NCBI GenBank assembly: GCA_934183355.1
Contig: CAKPST010000006.1
Span: 1-45,436, forward strand
Length of the DNA stretch: 45,436 bases
Origin: an uncultured Prevotella sp.
Lineage (GTDB): Bacteria; Bacteroidota; Bacteroidia; Bacteroidales; Bacteroidaceae
Reading direction: 5' to 3'
Shown: in pieces, positions 7,098 to 15,584 of the stretch
How positions within the stretch are numbered: the first letter of the stretch is position 1
How the letters are laid out: every line of letters begins with the position of its first letter
Translations under genes and position numbers: made by a program
Notes under the pieces: generated by a model
What the model was told of the DNA's origin: nothing
Seen by the model: the letters and a program-made list of their open reading frames with translations, nothing else
Database searches by the model: none

Positions 7098-8663
7098 ATG
7101 AATAAGTTAAAATTGGCTTGCTTGACAGCAGCGATTGCATCAAGCAGTGCATCATTTGCAGGAGGTTATCTCACTAACACAAACCAGAATGTAGCATACA
7201 ACCGCATGATGAGCCGTGAGGCTTCAATAGGTATCGACGGTGTTTACTACAACCCGGCAGGTGTCGTATTCATGGGCGACGGCCATCATCTTTCGCTCAA
7301 CTGGCAGCTTGCATATCAGGATCGTCTGATTAAGAACGACTACTCTCTGTTCAATTACAACGCAAAGAACCCCACTACACCACGTGAATTCAAGGGTACA
7401 GCATTCGCTCCGATTGTGCCTTCATTCCAATATGCTTATAACAAGGGCCGCTGGTCGTTTCAGGGCAACTTCGCACTCACCGGAGGCGGTGGCAAGTGTA
7501 CATTCGACAACGGTCTCGGATCGTTTGAACGTGTAGTTGCTAACATTGGACTTCTTGGCAACTCACTCGCTCCTTATATGAATAGCATCTTGCCTGTAAA
7601 CCAGAATGTGCCTAATCCAGCAACTGGCAAGGCAGGTGGCTACATGTATTCATACGACAGCTACATGCACGGTCGTCAGTATTACTTCGGTCTGTCGTTC
7701 GGTGCTGCCTACAAGGTCAACGATCATTTGGCTGTATCTCTTGGCTTGCGCGGTGTATATGCCACATGTAACTACTACGGATATGTACGCGATATAGCCT
7801 TTGTTGGTGCTGGCGGCAATAAGTTGCCCCTCTCACAGATTGTCGACAAGAACGACGCAAGAAGTGCTGACATCGAGCTTAACACCAACCAGAGTGGCAT
7901 AGGCTTCACTCCTATCATCAGCGTCGACTATAAGACAGAGCATTGGAACTTTGCTGCCAAGTATGAGTTGAAGACTCGTTTGCGCCTTAAGAACCAGGGA
8001 ACTGTCATCAGCCCTGTAAGCAAATTGAACGACGTGGCTACCAATCTCGCTGCTTACGGCGTTCCAGTACAGGCTCTTCAGGCTATCGCTCCGTCAATCA
8101 ACGAGGCTAAGAACAACATCAACGAGCTTATCGCCGAATACGACGAGGATCAGAACAAGGAGGTTGTTGGTGATATCCCAGCATTGCTCACCCTCGGTGT
8201 TGGCTACAAGCCTATCGACGACTTGCGCATCAACGTTGGTTTCCACTGGTTTGACGACAAGAAGTCTACCACCTCACACTTCTACAACGACTATGAGGGC
8301 AATAGAGTGAAGGTGAAGCGTCATGAGAAGCTCGACCGCGGAACTATCGAGGTTACTGCTGGTGCTGAGTACGACCTCAACAAGAAGCTCACTGTCAGCG
8401 GTGGTTGGCAGCGCACAAGCTATGGTTTGACTGAGGACTACATGGAGGACAAGTCGTTCGTGGTTAGCTCTAACACTGTTGCTGTGGGTGGCGTAGTTCA
8501 TCTCAACAAGAAGATGGACCTCAATGTGGCTTACTTCCACACCTTCTATGAGCACATGAAGACTTCGGAGAACGTTAATCTCGGTGCTTCGACTATCAAG
8601 TATAATTCGGACTATACACGCAACAATAATGTATTTGCTGTGGGTCTGGACATCAACTTCTAA
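7098..8663 (+). CDS. Outer membrane transport protein, OmpP1/FadL/TodX family
   Basis: The 521-residue protein has a signal peptide MNKLKLACLTAAIASSSASFAGGY. The mature start GGYLTNTNQNVAYNRMMSREASIGIDGVYYNPAGVV is the FadL hallmark: an N-terminal plug region ending in a YNPAG motif. Alternating aromatic strands run to the C-terminal DINF, whose final Phe is the outer membrane protein assembly signal. FadL relatives take up long-chain fatty acids or other hydrophobic molecules through a 14-strand barrel; the substrate here is unknown. ATG 7098 is preferred to ATG 7041 because it gives a clean signal peptide and lies about 20 bases after the predicted transcription start. It ends at a large palindrome shared with the convergent PUL. 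Confidence 0.88.
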   Translation: MNKLKLACLTAAIASSSASFAGGYLTNTNQNVAYNRMMSREASIGIDGVYYNPAGVVFMGDGHHLSLNWQLAYQDRLIKNDYSLFNYNAKNPTTPREFKGTAFAPIVPSFQYAYNKGRWSFQGNFALTGGGGKCTFDNGLGSFERVVANIGLLGNSLAPYMNSILPVNQNVPNPATGKAGGYMYSYDSYMHGRQYYFGLSFGAAYKVNDHLAVSLGLRGVYATCNYYGYVRDIAFVGAGGNKLPLSQIVDKNDARSADIELNTNQSGIGFTPIISVDYKTEHWNFAAKYELKTRLRLKNQGTVISPVSKLNDVATNLAAYGVPVQALQAIAPSINEAKNNINELIAEYDEDQNKEVVGDIPALLTLGVGYKPIDDLRINVGFHWFDDKKSTTSHFYNDYEGNRVKVKRHEKLDRGTIEVTAGAEYDLNKKLTVSGGWQRTSYGLTEDYMEDKSFVVSSNTVAVGGVVHLNKKMDLNVAYFHTFYEHMKTSENVNLGASTIKYNSDYTRNNNVFAVGLDINF

Positions 8664-8671
8664 TGACGGCC

Positions 8672-8820
8672 TAATTAACGAATAATTAACGGCTTAATTA
8701 ATGATATAATTAACGGCCTAATTAACGGATAATTAACGGGAATTAACGACAAAGAAAATAATATAGTCGTTAATGCCGATTAATTATCCGTTAATTAGGC
8801 CGTTAATTTTACGTTAATTT
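8672..8820. terminator. Bidirectional terminator / ATTAACG palindrome, copy 2
   Basis: Arms 8708-8750 and 8766-8808 are inverted repeats matching at 40 of 43 positions, with a 15-base A-rich spacer (AAAGAAAATAATATA). Further ATTAACG units precede the left arm (8672-8707). It lies between convergent genes (FadL porin on plus, GH2 on minus), where it would stop transcription from both sides. It is the same repeat family as 253-325, in reverse orientation. Confidence 0.8.
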
Positions 8821-8825
8821 ATTGA

Positions 8826-11279
8826 TTATTCAACGCTTAAAGGCAGTGTTGCCTCCGGCAGTCCATCCGCCATCACCTTCACCATCGCCTTTCCACTCTT
8901 CATTCCTTCCACCACCACAACGAGTTCGCCGCTGAACAACGGCATTTCCGTCGAATTGAACGCCACGAGTGATGTGGCATCACCATTGCAGGCAGCACGG
9001 AACTTGGCAGCGCCAGTAACCTCAAACTTCATCTTATTGGTTGCCGTAGGACACGGATTGCCGTCCTTGTCTACTACAGAGACAGTGACAAATGAGAGGT
9101 CCTCGCCCTTTGACGAGATGCTGTTGCGGTCGGCTTTCAGCACGATGCGAGCCGGAGCACCCGCTGTGCATATCACCTTCTCACCACGTGGAGTGCCATT
9201 GTAGTCGTAAGCCACAACCTTTATCTCACCCGGCTCATACTTCACGTTGTTCCAACGCAGACGATAGCGGTCGAGACGTGTATTTGGATTCTTCACTATT
9301 CTGCCCTGACTCTTGCCATTGACAAATAGCTCTGCCGAGGGCCACGATGTGTAGCAATATACTGGAGTGGTCTCACCCTCTCTGCCTGGGAATGTCCAAT
9401 GTGGCAATACGTGCAGCGTTGCGTCGTCCTTGCGCCAATGAGAGCGATACAAGTAGTAGCGGTCCTTGGGCAATCCGGCAAGGTCGCAGATGCCGAAATA
9501 GCTCGAACGCGACGGCCAATACTCATCATAGGGCGACGGTTCGCCCAGATAGTCGTAGCCAGTCCACACAAATTCGCCAATGGTATAGTCGCGGTCGTCC
9601 TGCATCTGCCAGTCGTCGTCGGGCAGATTGCTCCACGGACAATACTCCACGTCATAGCTCGAACACTGTCCGTCGACATAGGTCTTAGAGCTGGAAGCCT
9701 CAACAGGGAACTTATACACACCGCGTGAACTTACTGTCGATGCTGTCTCCGAACCAAGGAGAAATCCCTTTGGCAACTGCTTGATATTATTGTCGTACTT
9801 ATGCACACGATAATTGAAACCCGGAACGTCCATCACCTGGGCAAATCCCGAATTCAGCGCAGCCTCAGCCTGGTCCATTCCCTGTGTCACAGGGCGTGTT
9901 GGGTCGAGCTTATGACAGATGTCCTGCAAGTGTTTTGAGATGTCTCTACCCTCCTTGCTCCACTGTTCTGGTATCTCGTTGCCAATGCTCCACATCACGA
10001 TTGAGGGATGGTTGCGGTGGTTGAGCACCAGATTCTCTATATCCTTGTCAGCCCACTGCTTGAAGTTGAGGGCATATCCGTTCTTGCATTTAGGATAAAT
10101 CCACATGTCGAAGCTCTCAGCCATCACCATCATACCCATTGAGTCGCACACCTCCATCTGCCATGTCGACGGCATGTTGTGCGCCGTGCGGATAGCATCA
10201 CAGCCCATGTCTTTCATCATGCGAATCTGACGTATTAGGGCAGCCTTGTTGACAGCGGCTCCAAGTGGGCCCAAGTCGTGGTGCAAACACACTCCCTTTA
10301 TCTTACGTGTAACGCCATTAAGCTGAAAACCATCATATTGCGCCACTCGCACAGTGCGTATGCCCACCTTCTGCTGGGTCTGGTCCACGAGCTTATTGTT
10401 GCGATAAAGACGTGTAATGAGCTTGTAGAGATAAGGCGATTCGGGCGACCACAACTGCGCATTGTCCACGGTCAGCGTCTTGATGACATTGCCCTGAGCG
10501 TCAAAGTCGCCGTATTTGAACTGCGCCACCACCTTGCCCTTGTTGTCAACAAGCTGGTTTTCGATAGACAACGTCTTGTCCACATTGTTTATATTGGTGC
10601 AGATGCTCACCTCAGCCTTGCCATTGGCTATCGACTCTGTGCGGAAGTAGCTGCCCCAAGGATTGATGCTTGCAGCGTCGGCATTGGTGACAAGCTGCAC
10701 GGGGCGATAGAGTCCGCCGCCTGGATACCATCTCGAACTCTCCTCGCGATTGTTCAGACTGACGCTTATCTCGTTCTTGCCCTTCTTCAGATAGGGCGCA
10801 GCGTCAACACGGAAGGCATTATATCCATAAGCCCAATGACCCGCCAGTTTACCGTTGATATACACATGAGGGTCTGCCATAGCTCCGTCAAACTCCAGGA
10901 TGGCAGTCTTAGGCAACTTCTTCAGACTGACAGTAGTCTTATAAAAACCACGTCCAATCCACGGCAGAGCGCCCGAACGACCCGACTTCTCGGTCTTCTC
11001 GGTCTCGCCATTCTGCACAATAGCCACATACTGCAAGTCCCATTTCTTGTCGAATGGTCCGTTGATAGCCCAGTCGTGTGGAATATTGACAGGCTTGTAG
11101 CTGATACTGTCACGCGAGAACTGCCACGTCTTTAGGTTAAGAGTGGTGCGCTGTGCAGAAGCAGAGAGAGATGCTGACATGAATAAGGCGCAAAAGCCCA
11201 CCCCCAACCCCCTCCCCCATAGGGAAGGGAGCGATTTACTGTTGAGGATATTAGATGTTAATGTATACAGACGATTCAT
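8826..11279 (-). CDS. Glycoside hydrolase family 2 beta-galactosidase (PUL)
   Basis: The 817-residue GH2 enzyme has a jelly-roll sugar-binding domain (RGFYKTTVSLKK, YINGKLAGHWAYGYNAFRVD), an immunoglobulin-like domain, a TIM barrel, then C-terminal Ig-like and DUF4982-type modules. The acid/base Glu is in SIGNEIPEQW (Glu about 435); the nucleophile candidate is Glu about 511 in LLGSETAS. Together with the GH53 partner this fits an exo-beta-galactosidase that trims galactan oligosaccharides in the periplasm. The N-terminus is odd: residues 17-29 (LPSLWGRGLGVGF) are encoded by a C/G-rich dispersed repeat, and the hydrophobic core of the signal peptide (FCALFMSASLSASAQ) follows it. It is the last gene of the minus-strand PUL, 55 bp after GH53, with the large palindrome downstream. 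Confidence 0.88.
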   Translation of the reverse strand: MNRLYTLTSNILNSKSLPSLWGRGLGVGFCALFMSASLSASAQRTTLNLKTWQFSRDSISYKPVNIPHDWAINGPFDKKWDLQYVAIVQNGETEKTEKSGRSGALPWIGRGFYKTTVSLKKLPKTAILEFDGAMADPHVYINGKLAGHWAYGYNAFRVDAAPYLKKGKNEISVSLNNREESSRWYPGGGLYRPVQLVTNADAASINPWGSYFRTESIANGKAEVSICTNINNVDKTLSIENQLVDNKGKVVAQFKYGDFDAQGNVIKTLTVDNAQLWSPESPYLYKLITRLYRNNKLVDQTQQKVGIRTVRVAQYDGFQLNGVTRKIKGVCLHHDLGPLGAAVNKAALIRQIRMMKDMGCDAIRTAHNMPSTWQMEVCDSMGMMVMAESFDMWIYPKCKNGYALNFKQWADKDIENLVLNHRNHPSIVMWSIGNEIPEQWSKEGRDISKHLQDICHKLDPTRPVTQGMDQAEAALNSGFAQVMDVPGFNYRVHKYDNNIKQLPKGFLLGSETASTVSSRGVYKFPVEASSSKTYVDGQCSSYDVEYCPWSNLPDDDWQMQDDRDYTIGEFVWTGYDYLGEPSPYDEYWPSRSSYFGICDLAGLPKDRYYLYRSHWRKDDATLHVLPHWTFPGREGETTPVYCYTSWPSAELFVNGKSQGRIVKNPNTRLDRYRLRWNNVKYEPGEIKVVAYDYNGTPRGEKVICTAGAPARIVLKADRNSISSKGEDLSFVTVSVVDKDGNPCPTATNKMKFEVTGAAKFRAACNGDATSLVAFNSTEMPLFSGELVVVVEGMKSGKAMVKVMADGLPEATLPLSVE
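11194..11232 (-). repeat. C/G-rich dispersed repeat, copy within GH2 signal peptide
   Basis: The plus strand reads AAGCCCACCCCCAACCCCCT then CCCCCATAGGGAAGGGAG. The same pattern occurs reverse-complemented at 13854-13893. Here it is translated as part of the GH2 signal peptide (SLPSLWGRGLGVG). Confidence 0.75.
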
Positions 11280-11334
11280 TGATTATATATTAAATGTATA
11301 TTATATATTAAGCATTGATTATAATTCTCAACTT

Positions 11335-12378
11335 TCAATTCTTGAAAGCCTCCAACGCCCCTGTCGGTTTGCCATTAGAGTCAAACGCTCCCTTGTTATA
11401 GTCGTTCCATCCTCCATAGCATTCTGGTTCCCAGTAGAAGATGCCCAAGCATTCTGCCTTTGCCTTGCATCCTTCCACCATCTTTTTCATCATTGCATTA
11501 GCATTGTCCGAGTCCCACGGCATACCAATCTCGCACACCATCACCTTGCAGTTGTATCGTGATGCAAGCGTAGAGATGTTGGCAAGACAGTCGTCGGTAG
11601 TCTTCTGCCAGTCGTTGTCCTCTGGATAGAGCGACATGCCGATGACATCCCACTTGGCTCCAGCAGCCTTCAGTCCGTCAAACATCCATGTGAAACCACC
11701 AAGTTCATTGCCCTTGTCGATATGGATGATGCACTGAGCGTCGGGATAAACCGACTTGGCTGCATCATATCCCGCATTGTTGAGGGCAGCATAATTATCA
11801 AACTTGTCGTTGCTCACAAGACCAAGCGGCCACAACATGCCCACACGTGTCTCGTTGCCTATCTGAATCCACTCCACGTCGACACCATTGTCCTTTAGAT
11901 AATTCAGCACATCCTTGGTATGATCAGCCACAGCTGTCTTCATCTTCTCAAGGTCGTCCTTATAGTCGTTCCATGCAGCAGGAATCGGCTGCTTGCTAGG
12001 GTCAGCCCATGAGTCGGAGTAGTGGAAGTCTATCATGATGCGCTCGCCAAGGCTCTTGGCACGCCATGCCTTAATGAGCACGTCATTCTTGTTGCACCAT
12101 CCGTCGGCTGGGTCCACCCATACACGTAGACGAATAGAGTTGACACCGAGGTCGCGCAACAGTGTCATGCAGTCTTGTTCCGAACCTTTGGCATTGTAGA
12201 ACTTCTTGCCCGAAGCCTCCATCTGTGTGAGCCAGCTCACGTCGGCACCCTTGGCAAAACCAGTCATGTCGTATGTATGTTCTTTCTGTGAAATTGTATT
12301 GTTGTCGTCGCTGCACGAAGAGAGCGTAACAAACGCAAGAGCAGCGAGTAGAAGCGGTCTAAGGAATGATTTCTTCAT
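11335..12378 (-). CDS. Arabinogalactan endo-beta-1,4-galactanase (GH53), lipoprotein
   Basis: The 347-residue enzyme starts with a lipoprotein signal MKKSFLRPLLLAALAFVTLSSC, followed by SDDNN. Acidic residues after the lipidated Cys are a surface-export signal in this phylum, so it is probably exposed on the cell surface. The GH53 family is shown by GADVSWLTQMEASG, the conserved LRVWVDPADG, the acid/base Glu in QIGNETRVGMLWPLG (Glu about 176) and the nucleophile Glu in VMVCEIGMPW (Glu about 283). It cleaves internal beta-1,4-galactosyl bonds in galactan, feeding oligosaccharides to SusCD. It lies between the SusE/F-like gene (24 bp) and GH2 (55 bp). Confidence 0.94.
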   Translation of the reverse strand: MKKSFLRPLLLAALAFVTLSSCSDDNNTISQKEHTYDMTGFAKGADVSWLTQMEASGKKFYNAKGSEQDCMTLLRDLGVNSIRLRVWVDPADGWCNKNDVLIKAWRAKSLGERIMIDFHYSDSWADPSKQPIPAAWNDYKDDLEKMKTAVADHTKDVLNYLKDNGVDVEWIQIGNETRVGMLWPLGLVSNDKFDNYAALNNAGYDAAKSVYPDAQCIIHIDKGNELGGFTWMFDGLKAAGAKWDVIGMSLYPEDNDWQKTTDDCLANISTLASRYNCKVMVCEIGMPWDSDNANAMMKKMVEGCKAKAECLGIFYWEPECYGGWNDYNKGAFDSNGKPTGALEAFKN

Positions 12379-12402
12379 ATTTATTATTGTTCTTTTTAAT
12401 TA

Positions 12403-13806
12403 TTATTTTGCTACGCTGTAGCTCCATTTCAATGTCTTCAAGTCGACTGTTACGGTCACTGTTTCGCCCTCCTTGGCTCCATCGTCAAACCAGATGTTCC
12501 ATGCTCCGGCATCCGACGAGAGTGTATAGAGGTCGCTCGGGTCTGAACCATATATCACAGAGTTCTCGCGGTCTACAATCTTGAAGTTCTCCCAGTTGGC
12601 TGTCAGAGTATATGTGCCGCTATAGGTTGTGTCGCCTGTCTTAGCCAGATGAGCGAGGTCTACAGAGATGTCGTCCTTGTTCACCATGTAGAGTTCAGCC
12701 GGATATTTGGCCTCTGGCTCATCTGAGGCGGTGAAGTCCACCTTACCCTCAACCACCGAATATGTCAGATATCCGTTGCCATCGGCAGCCACAATCACTG
12801 TATATGTGCCAGCCTTGGCTATGTTGATGCCAGTAGCGGCTGAAGCCTGCGACAGTTTGCCATCGGCTGCGGCAAAGTGCAGCGTCTTCTCTTCGGCATA
12901 GTCGGTGCGTGTAGTCTTGTTATACTCCTTGGCATCAGCGTCGATTGTCACTTTCTCGTTGTCGGCTGTAGTGGTGATGTAGTAGCCCCACTGCTGACGC
13001 TTGCCATAGTAGGTCATGTCGTTGCCGTTGGCACGAATCTGTGAGAGCAGCGTTGCGCTCCATTCCATCTCCTTGGTGTCAACCTTCACAAACCACGCTC
13101 CTGTTCCATCAGCAAACCAGCAGTTCCAAGCATCGCTTGCACTTGAGATCTCGAAGGCATGACCATCAACACCATAGTTGCCCCATGTGTCGCCTGAATA
13201 TTCATAGAACCAGCAGTTGAGCCAAGGCGTTGCGTTCATGTAGCCGGTGTATACTCCGTCTGCTTCGGGCGAGTGCAGATAGGCGATAGTGTCGGTCTTG
13301 TTCGAAGCGAGCACCGCAAGCTTAGTCATGTCCACAAAGTATGGTGTGACCGTCACACGACATACATTGCTATAATGTGGCTCCATATTGTCGCCCTGCA
13401 TCGACTTGATGCGGAAGTAGAGCTGTCCTGCCACGTTCACGGGCAAACCGAGAGTCTTGGCAAGTGTGTTAAGCTCGGTGCCTGTATAGGCTTTGGAGAG
13501 CGATGTCACAGCAGTGGATGCTGCTCCTGAGAAGTCTTCAGAGGCAGAAGCCTCAACATAGGTTTTCAGCATATTGTCTGGCACTGGGTTGTTCTCGTCG
13601 CTTGAGAGCAGTGTCGGATTCTTCCATGCAAGTTGCATCACCACCTTGGCTCGCTGACTGATGTCGAGCTTCACCTCGGATGTTGTGCTTATGAGTTCCG
13701 ACGGAGCCATTCCGTCAACATAGATTGTGTCGCCATCGTTGTCGCAACTTGCGCAAAACAACGCAACACAAAGATATAGAAATATTTGATTGAATATCTT
13801 ATTCAT
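12403..13806 (-). CDS. SusE/SusF-like outer membrane glycan-binding lipoprotein
   Basis: The 467-residue protein has a lipoprotein signal ending LCVALFCASC, then the acidic DNDGD typical of surface lipoproteins. The N-terminal 130 residues fit a SusE-type Ig-like domain (APSELISTTSEVKLD, VVMQLAWKNP). Two or more beta-sandwich modules follow with a repeated aromatic signature, AWNCWFADGTGAWFVKVD and AWNIWFDDG, each ending in a K-x-x-WS strand, as in the starch-binding repeats of SusE/F. It should hold galactan at the cell surface and assist SusCD; ligand specificity is inferred from the adjacent GH53 and GH2. It sits third in the PUL, after susD. Confidence 0.85.
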   Translation of the reverse strand: MNKIFNQIFLYLCVALFCASCDNDGDTIYVDGMAPSELISTTSEVKLDISQRAKVVMQLAWKNPTLLSSDENNPVPDNMLKTYVEASASEDFSGAASTAVTSLSKAYTGTELNTLAKTLGLPVNVAGQLYFRIKSMQGDNMEPHYSNVCRVTVTPYFVDMTKLAVLASNKTDTIAYLHSPEADGVYTGYMNATPWLNCWFYEYSGDTWGNYGVDGHAFEISSASDAWNCWFADGTGAWFVKVDTKEMEWSATLLSQIRANGNDMTYYGKRQQWGYYITTTADNEKVTIDADAKEYNKTTRTDYAEEKTLHFAAADGKLSQASAATGINIAKAGTYTVIVAADGNGYLTYSVVEGKVDFTASDEPEAKYPAELYMVNKDDISVDLAHLAKTGDTTYSGTYTLTANWENFKIVDRENSVIYGSDPSDLYTLSSDAGAWNIWFDDGAKEGETVTVTVDLKTLKWSYSVAK

Positions 13807-13853
13807 AATTAATAAAATTGACTTAGATTATGTAAACGTTTGCAGCGCCATAC

Positions 13854-13893
13854 CTCTCCCCTCCCCATAGGGAGGGGCTGGAGGTGGGACTTC
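13854..13893. repeat. C/G-rich dispersed repeat with hairpin, susD-susE gap
   Basis: CCCCTCCC (13858-13865) and GGGAGGGG (13870-13877) form a perfect 8-bp stem around CATA, followed by CTGGAGGTGGGACTTC. It is the reverse-complement relative of the copy at 11194-11232. Between susD and the SusE/F-like gene it could act as an mRNA-stabilising or attenuating hairpin (inference). Confidence 0.75.
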
Positions 13894-13901
13894 TTTTTTA
13901 T

Positions 13902-15476
13902 TTAATACCCTTCGTTCTTCAAATTAGGATTGGCTGTAAGGTCGGTCGATGGAATTGGATAGTAGTTATACTTATTGTCTACAGCCATACCGTCCTTGGT
14001 TCCACCCTTCCATTCCCATACATAAGAAGAGGTGGTGAACTCGCCGAAGCGGATGAGGTCGGTGCGACGATAGCCCTCCATGTATAACTCTCGAGCACGC
14101 TCGTCGATGATAAACTCCTTGTTGAGCTGGCTCTCCTTGATGTTGCCACTCTCGTCACCGTATGCACGCTTGCGCAAATCGTTGATATAGCCAAGAGCCT
14201 GCTCACGGCTGCCACCATTGCCACCACGCACCACTGCCTCGGCATACATCAGATATACGTCTGCCAAACGGAACAGCGGGAAGTCGGTGGCTGCACCATA
14301 CGAGGCTGTGTTAGATGCTGTCTCGCCATTGTCCTTGAGGTTGGTCCACTTGGTGAAGAGATAGCCGTCCTGCTGATTGGTGAAGTCCGAGATATACTGC
14401 TGCTGTCCGTCGGTGAAGAACATATAGCGGTGGTCCTTGTCGCCATCGGCAAACTTGGATGTCAAGTTGCCACGCGAACGGAAGTTGCCCCAAGGCGAAG
14501 CCACACCAAGGTCGGCTGCATTCTGTGCTGTGGATGTGCTACTTGCCGAACCACAGATGAGATATGTTGTCGAACCGTATGTCAGCAAGTGTTCTGGGTC
14601 TTGCGGCAAGGCAAAGATAATCTCGTTGGTGCGCTTGTCGTTATCGGCATTGAAGAGTTGTGCATAGTCGCTATTGAGCGAGTAGCCCTGAGCGATGACA
14701 TTGTTGCAAGCATCGATACACTCTGTATACTTGGCTGTGCCGATATAAGTCTCGGCATTGAGATATAGCTTTGCCAGCAATGTGTAGGCAGCACCCTTAG
14801 ATGCCTCGCCATAAGGACAGTCAGCCTTAGATGCCATATTTTCTACACATTCCTTCAGTTCAGACTCTATATACTCGAATGTCTGCTGCGGAGTGTAGCG
14901 TGGCGGAACGTATGTGCCGATAGGGTCGTTCTCTGTCACAAATGGTATGTTGCGGTAGAGGTCGAGAGCATGATAGTAGAATAGAGCACGCATAAAACGT
15001 GCTTCTGCCTTATAGCGGCGCAACTTCTGCTGATCGGCATCCGAGAACGAAGAAATCTTGGAGTCGGAACAGTTGCGCAAAAATTCGTTGCACAGCGTGA
15101 TGTTGTAATATATGCGATAGTACATGTCCGACACCCAAGTGTCGTTGGCATCCCACTTCATGAAGGAGATGTTGGTCATATCGTCGCCCGTAAGCCACGT
15201 ATATGCCATCTCGTCGGTTGGTCCTTCCTGAAGGTTGATGAACATACGCATGTAGTTCTCGCCGTGGTTTGAAGAATAGTCTGTACCAGAGCTTTCCTGT
15301 CCAGTGGCTGTCATCGAGGCATATATCTTGCCAAGCACAGCCTCATAATTCTGCACGTTGGTGTACACCTGCTCAGATGTGGTCTCGTTGTGTGGATATT
15401 GGTTGAGGTCGTCGGTGCAGGCGGTGTTAAGGGTGAGAGCCGCTGCAGCGATGCAACCGAGGATATATTTGTTCAT
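13902..15476 (-). CDS. SusD/RagB-family glycan-binding lipoprotein
   Basis: The 524-residue protein starts MNKYILGCIAAAALTLNTAC; the Cys is the probable lipidation site and is followed by TDDLNQYPHN. The family is shown by the TPR-like helical region (KLRRYKAEARFMRALFYYHALDLYRNIPFVT), the GAAYTLLAKLYLNAETY segment, LFRLADVYLMYAEAVVRGG and the C-terminal FIIDERARELYMEGYRRTDLIRFG typical of SusD. It lids the SusC channel and binds oligosaccharide. ATG 15476 is chosen because a longer in-frame start at 15542 would place charged residues before the signal and overlaps the susC-susD hairpin. It is second in the PUL. Confidence 0.95.
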   Translation of the reverse strand: MNKYILGCIAAAALTLNTACTDDLNQYPHNETTSEQVYTNVQNYEAVLGKIYASMTATGQESSGTDYSSNHGENYMRMFINLQEGPTDEMAYTWLTGDDMTNISFMKWDANDTWVSDMYYRIYYNITLCNEFLRNCSDSKISSFSDADQQKLRRYKAEARFMRALFYYHALDLYRNIPFVTENDPIGTYVPPRYTPQQTFEYIESELKECVENMASKADCPYGEASKGAAYTLLAKLYLNAETYIGTAKYTECIDACNNVIAQGYSLNSDYAQLFNADNDKRTNEIIFALPQDPEHLLTYGSTTYLICGSASSTSTAQNAADLGVASPWGNFRSRGNLTSKFADGDKDHRYMFFTDGQQQYISDFTNQQDGYLFTKWTNLKDNGETASNTASYGAATDFPLFRLADVYLMYAEAVVRGGNGGSREQALGYINDLRKRAYGDESGNIKESQLNKEFIIDERARELYMEGYRRTDLIRFGEFTTSSYVWEWKGGTKDGMAVDNKYNYYPIPSTDLTANPNLKNEGY

Positions 15477-15509
15477 TGTTTTGTCGGTTTTTAATCTGAG
15501 GTTTTTTCT

Positions 15510-15555
15510 ACTAATGTAGTGGTACGGCACGTGATGCCGCACCTTCTACATTAGT
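15510..15555 (-). promoter_or_regulatory. Hairpin between susC and susD
   Basis: ACTAATGTAG (15510-15519) pairs with CTACATTAGT (15546-15555), and inside this GGTACGGCA pairs with TGCCGCACC (one mismatch) around CGTGA. The composite stem covers nearly the whole gap. It lacks a downstream T-tract on the minus strand, so attenuation, processing or transcript protection is more likely than full termination (inference). Confidence 0.7.
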
Positions 15556-15584
15556 ATTGCTTATTTAGTTTACTACATTACATC

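Noticed and set aside
10278..11135. Plus-strand frame opposite the GH2 gene
   Set aside because: It lies antisense to well-conserved GH2 sequence and lacks any domain signature.
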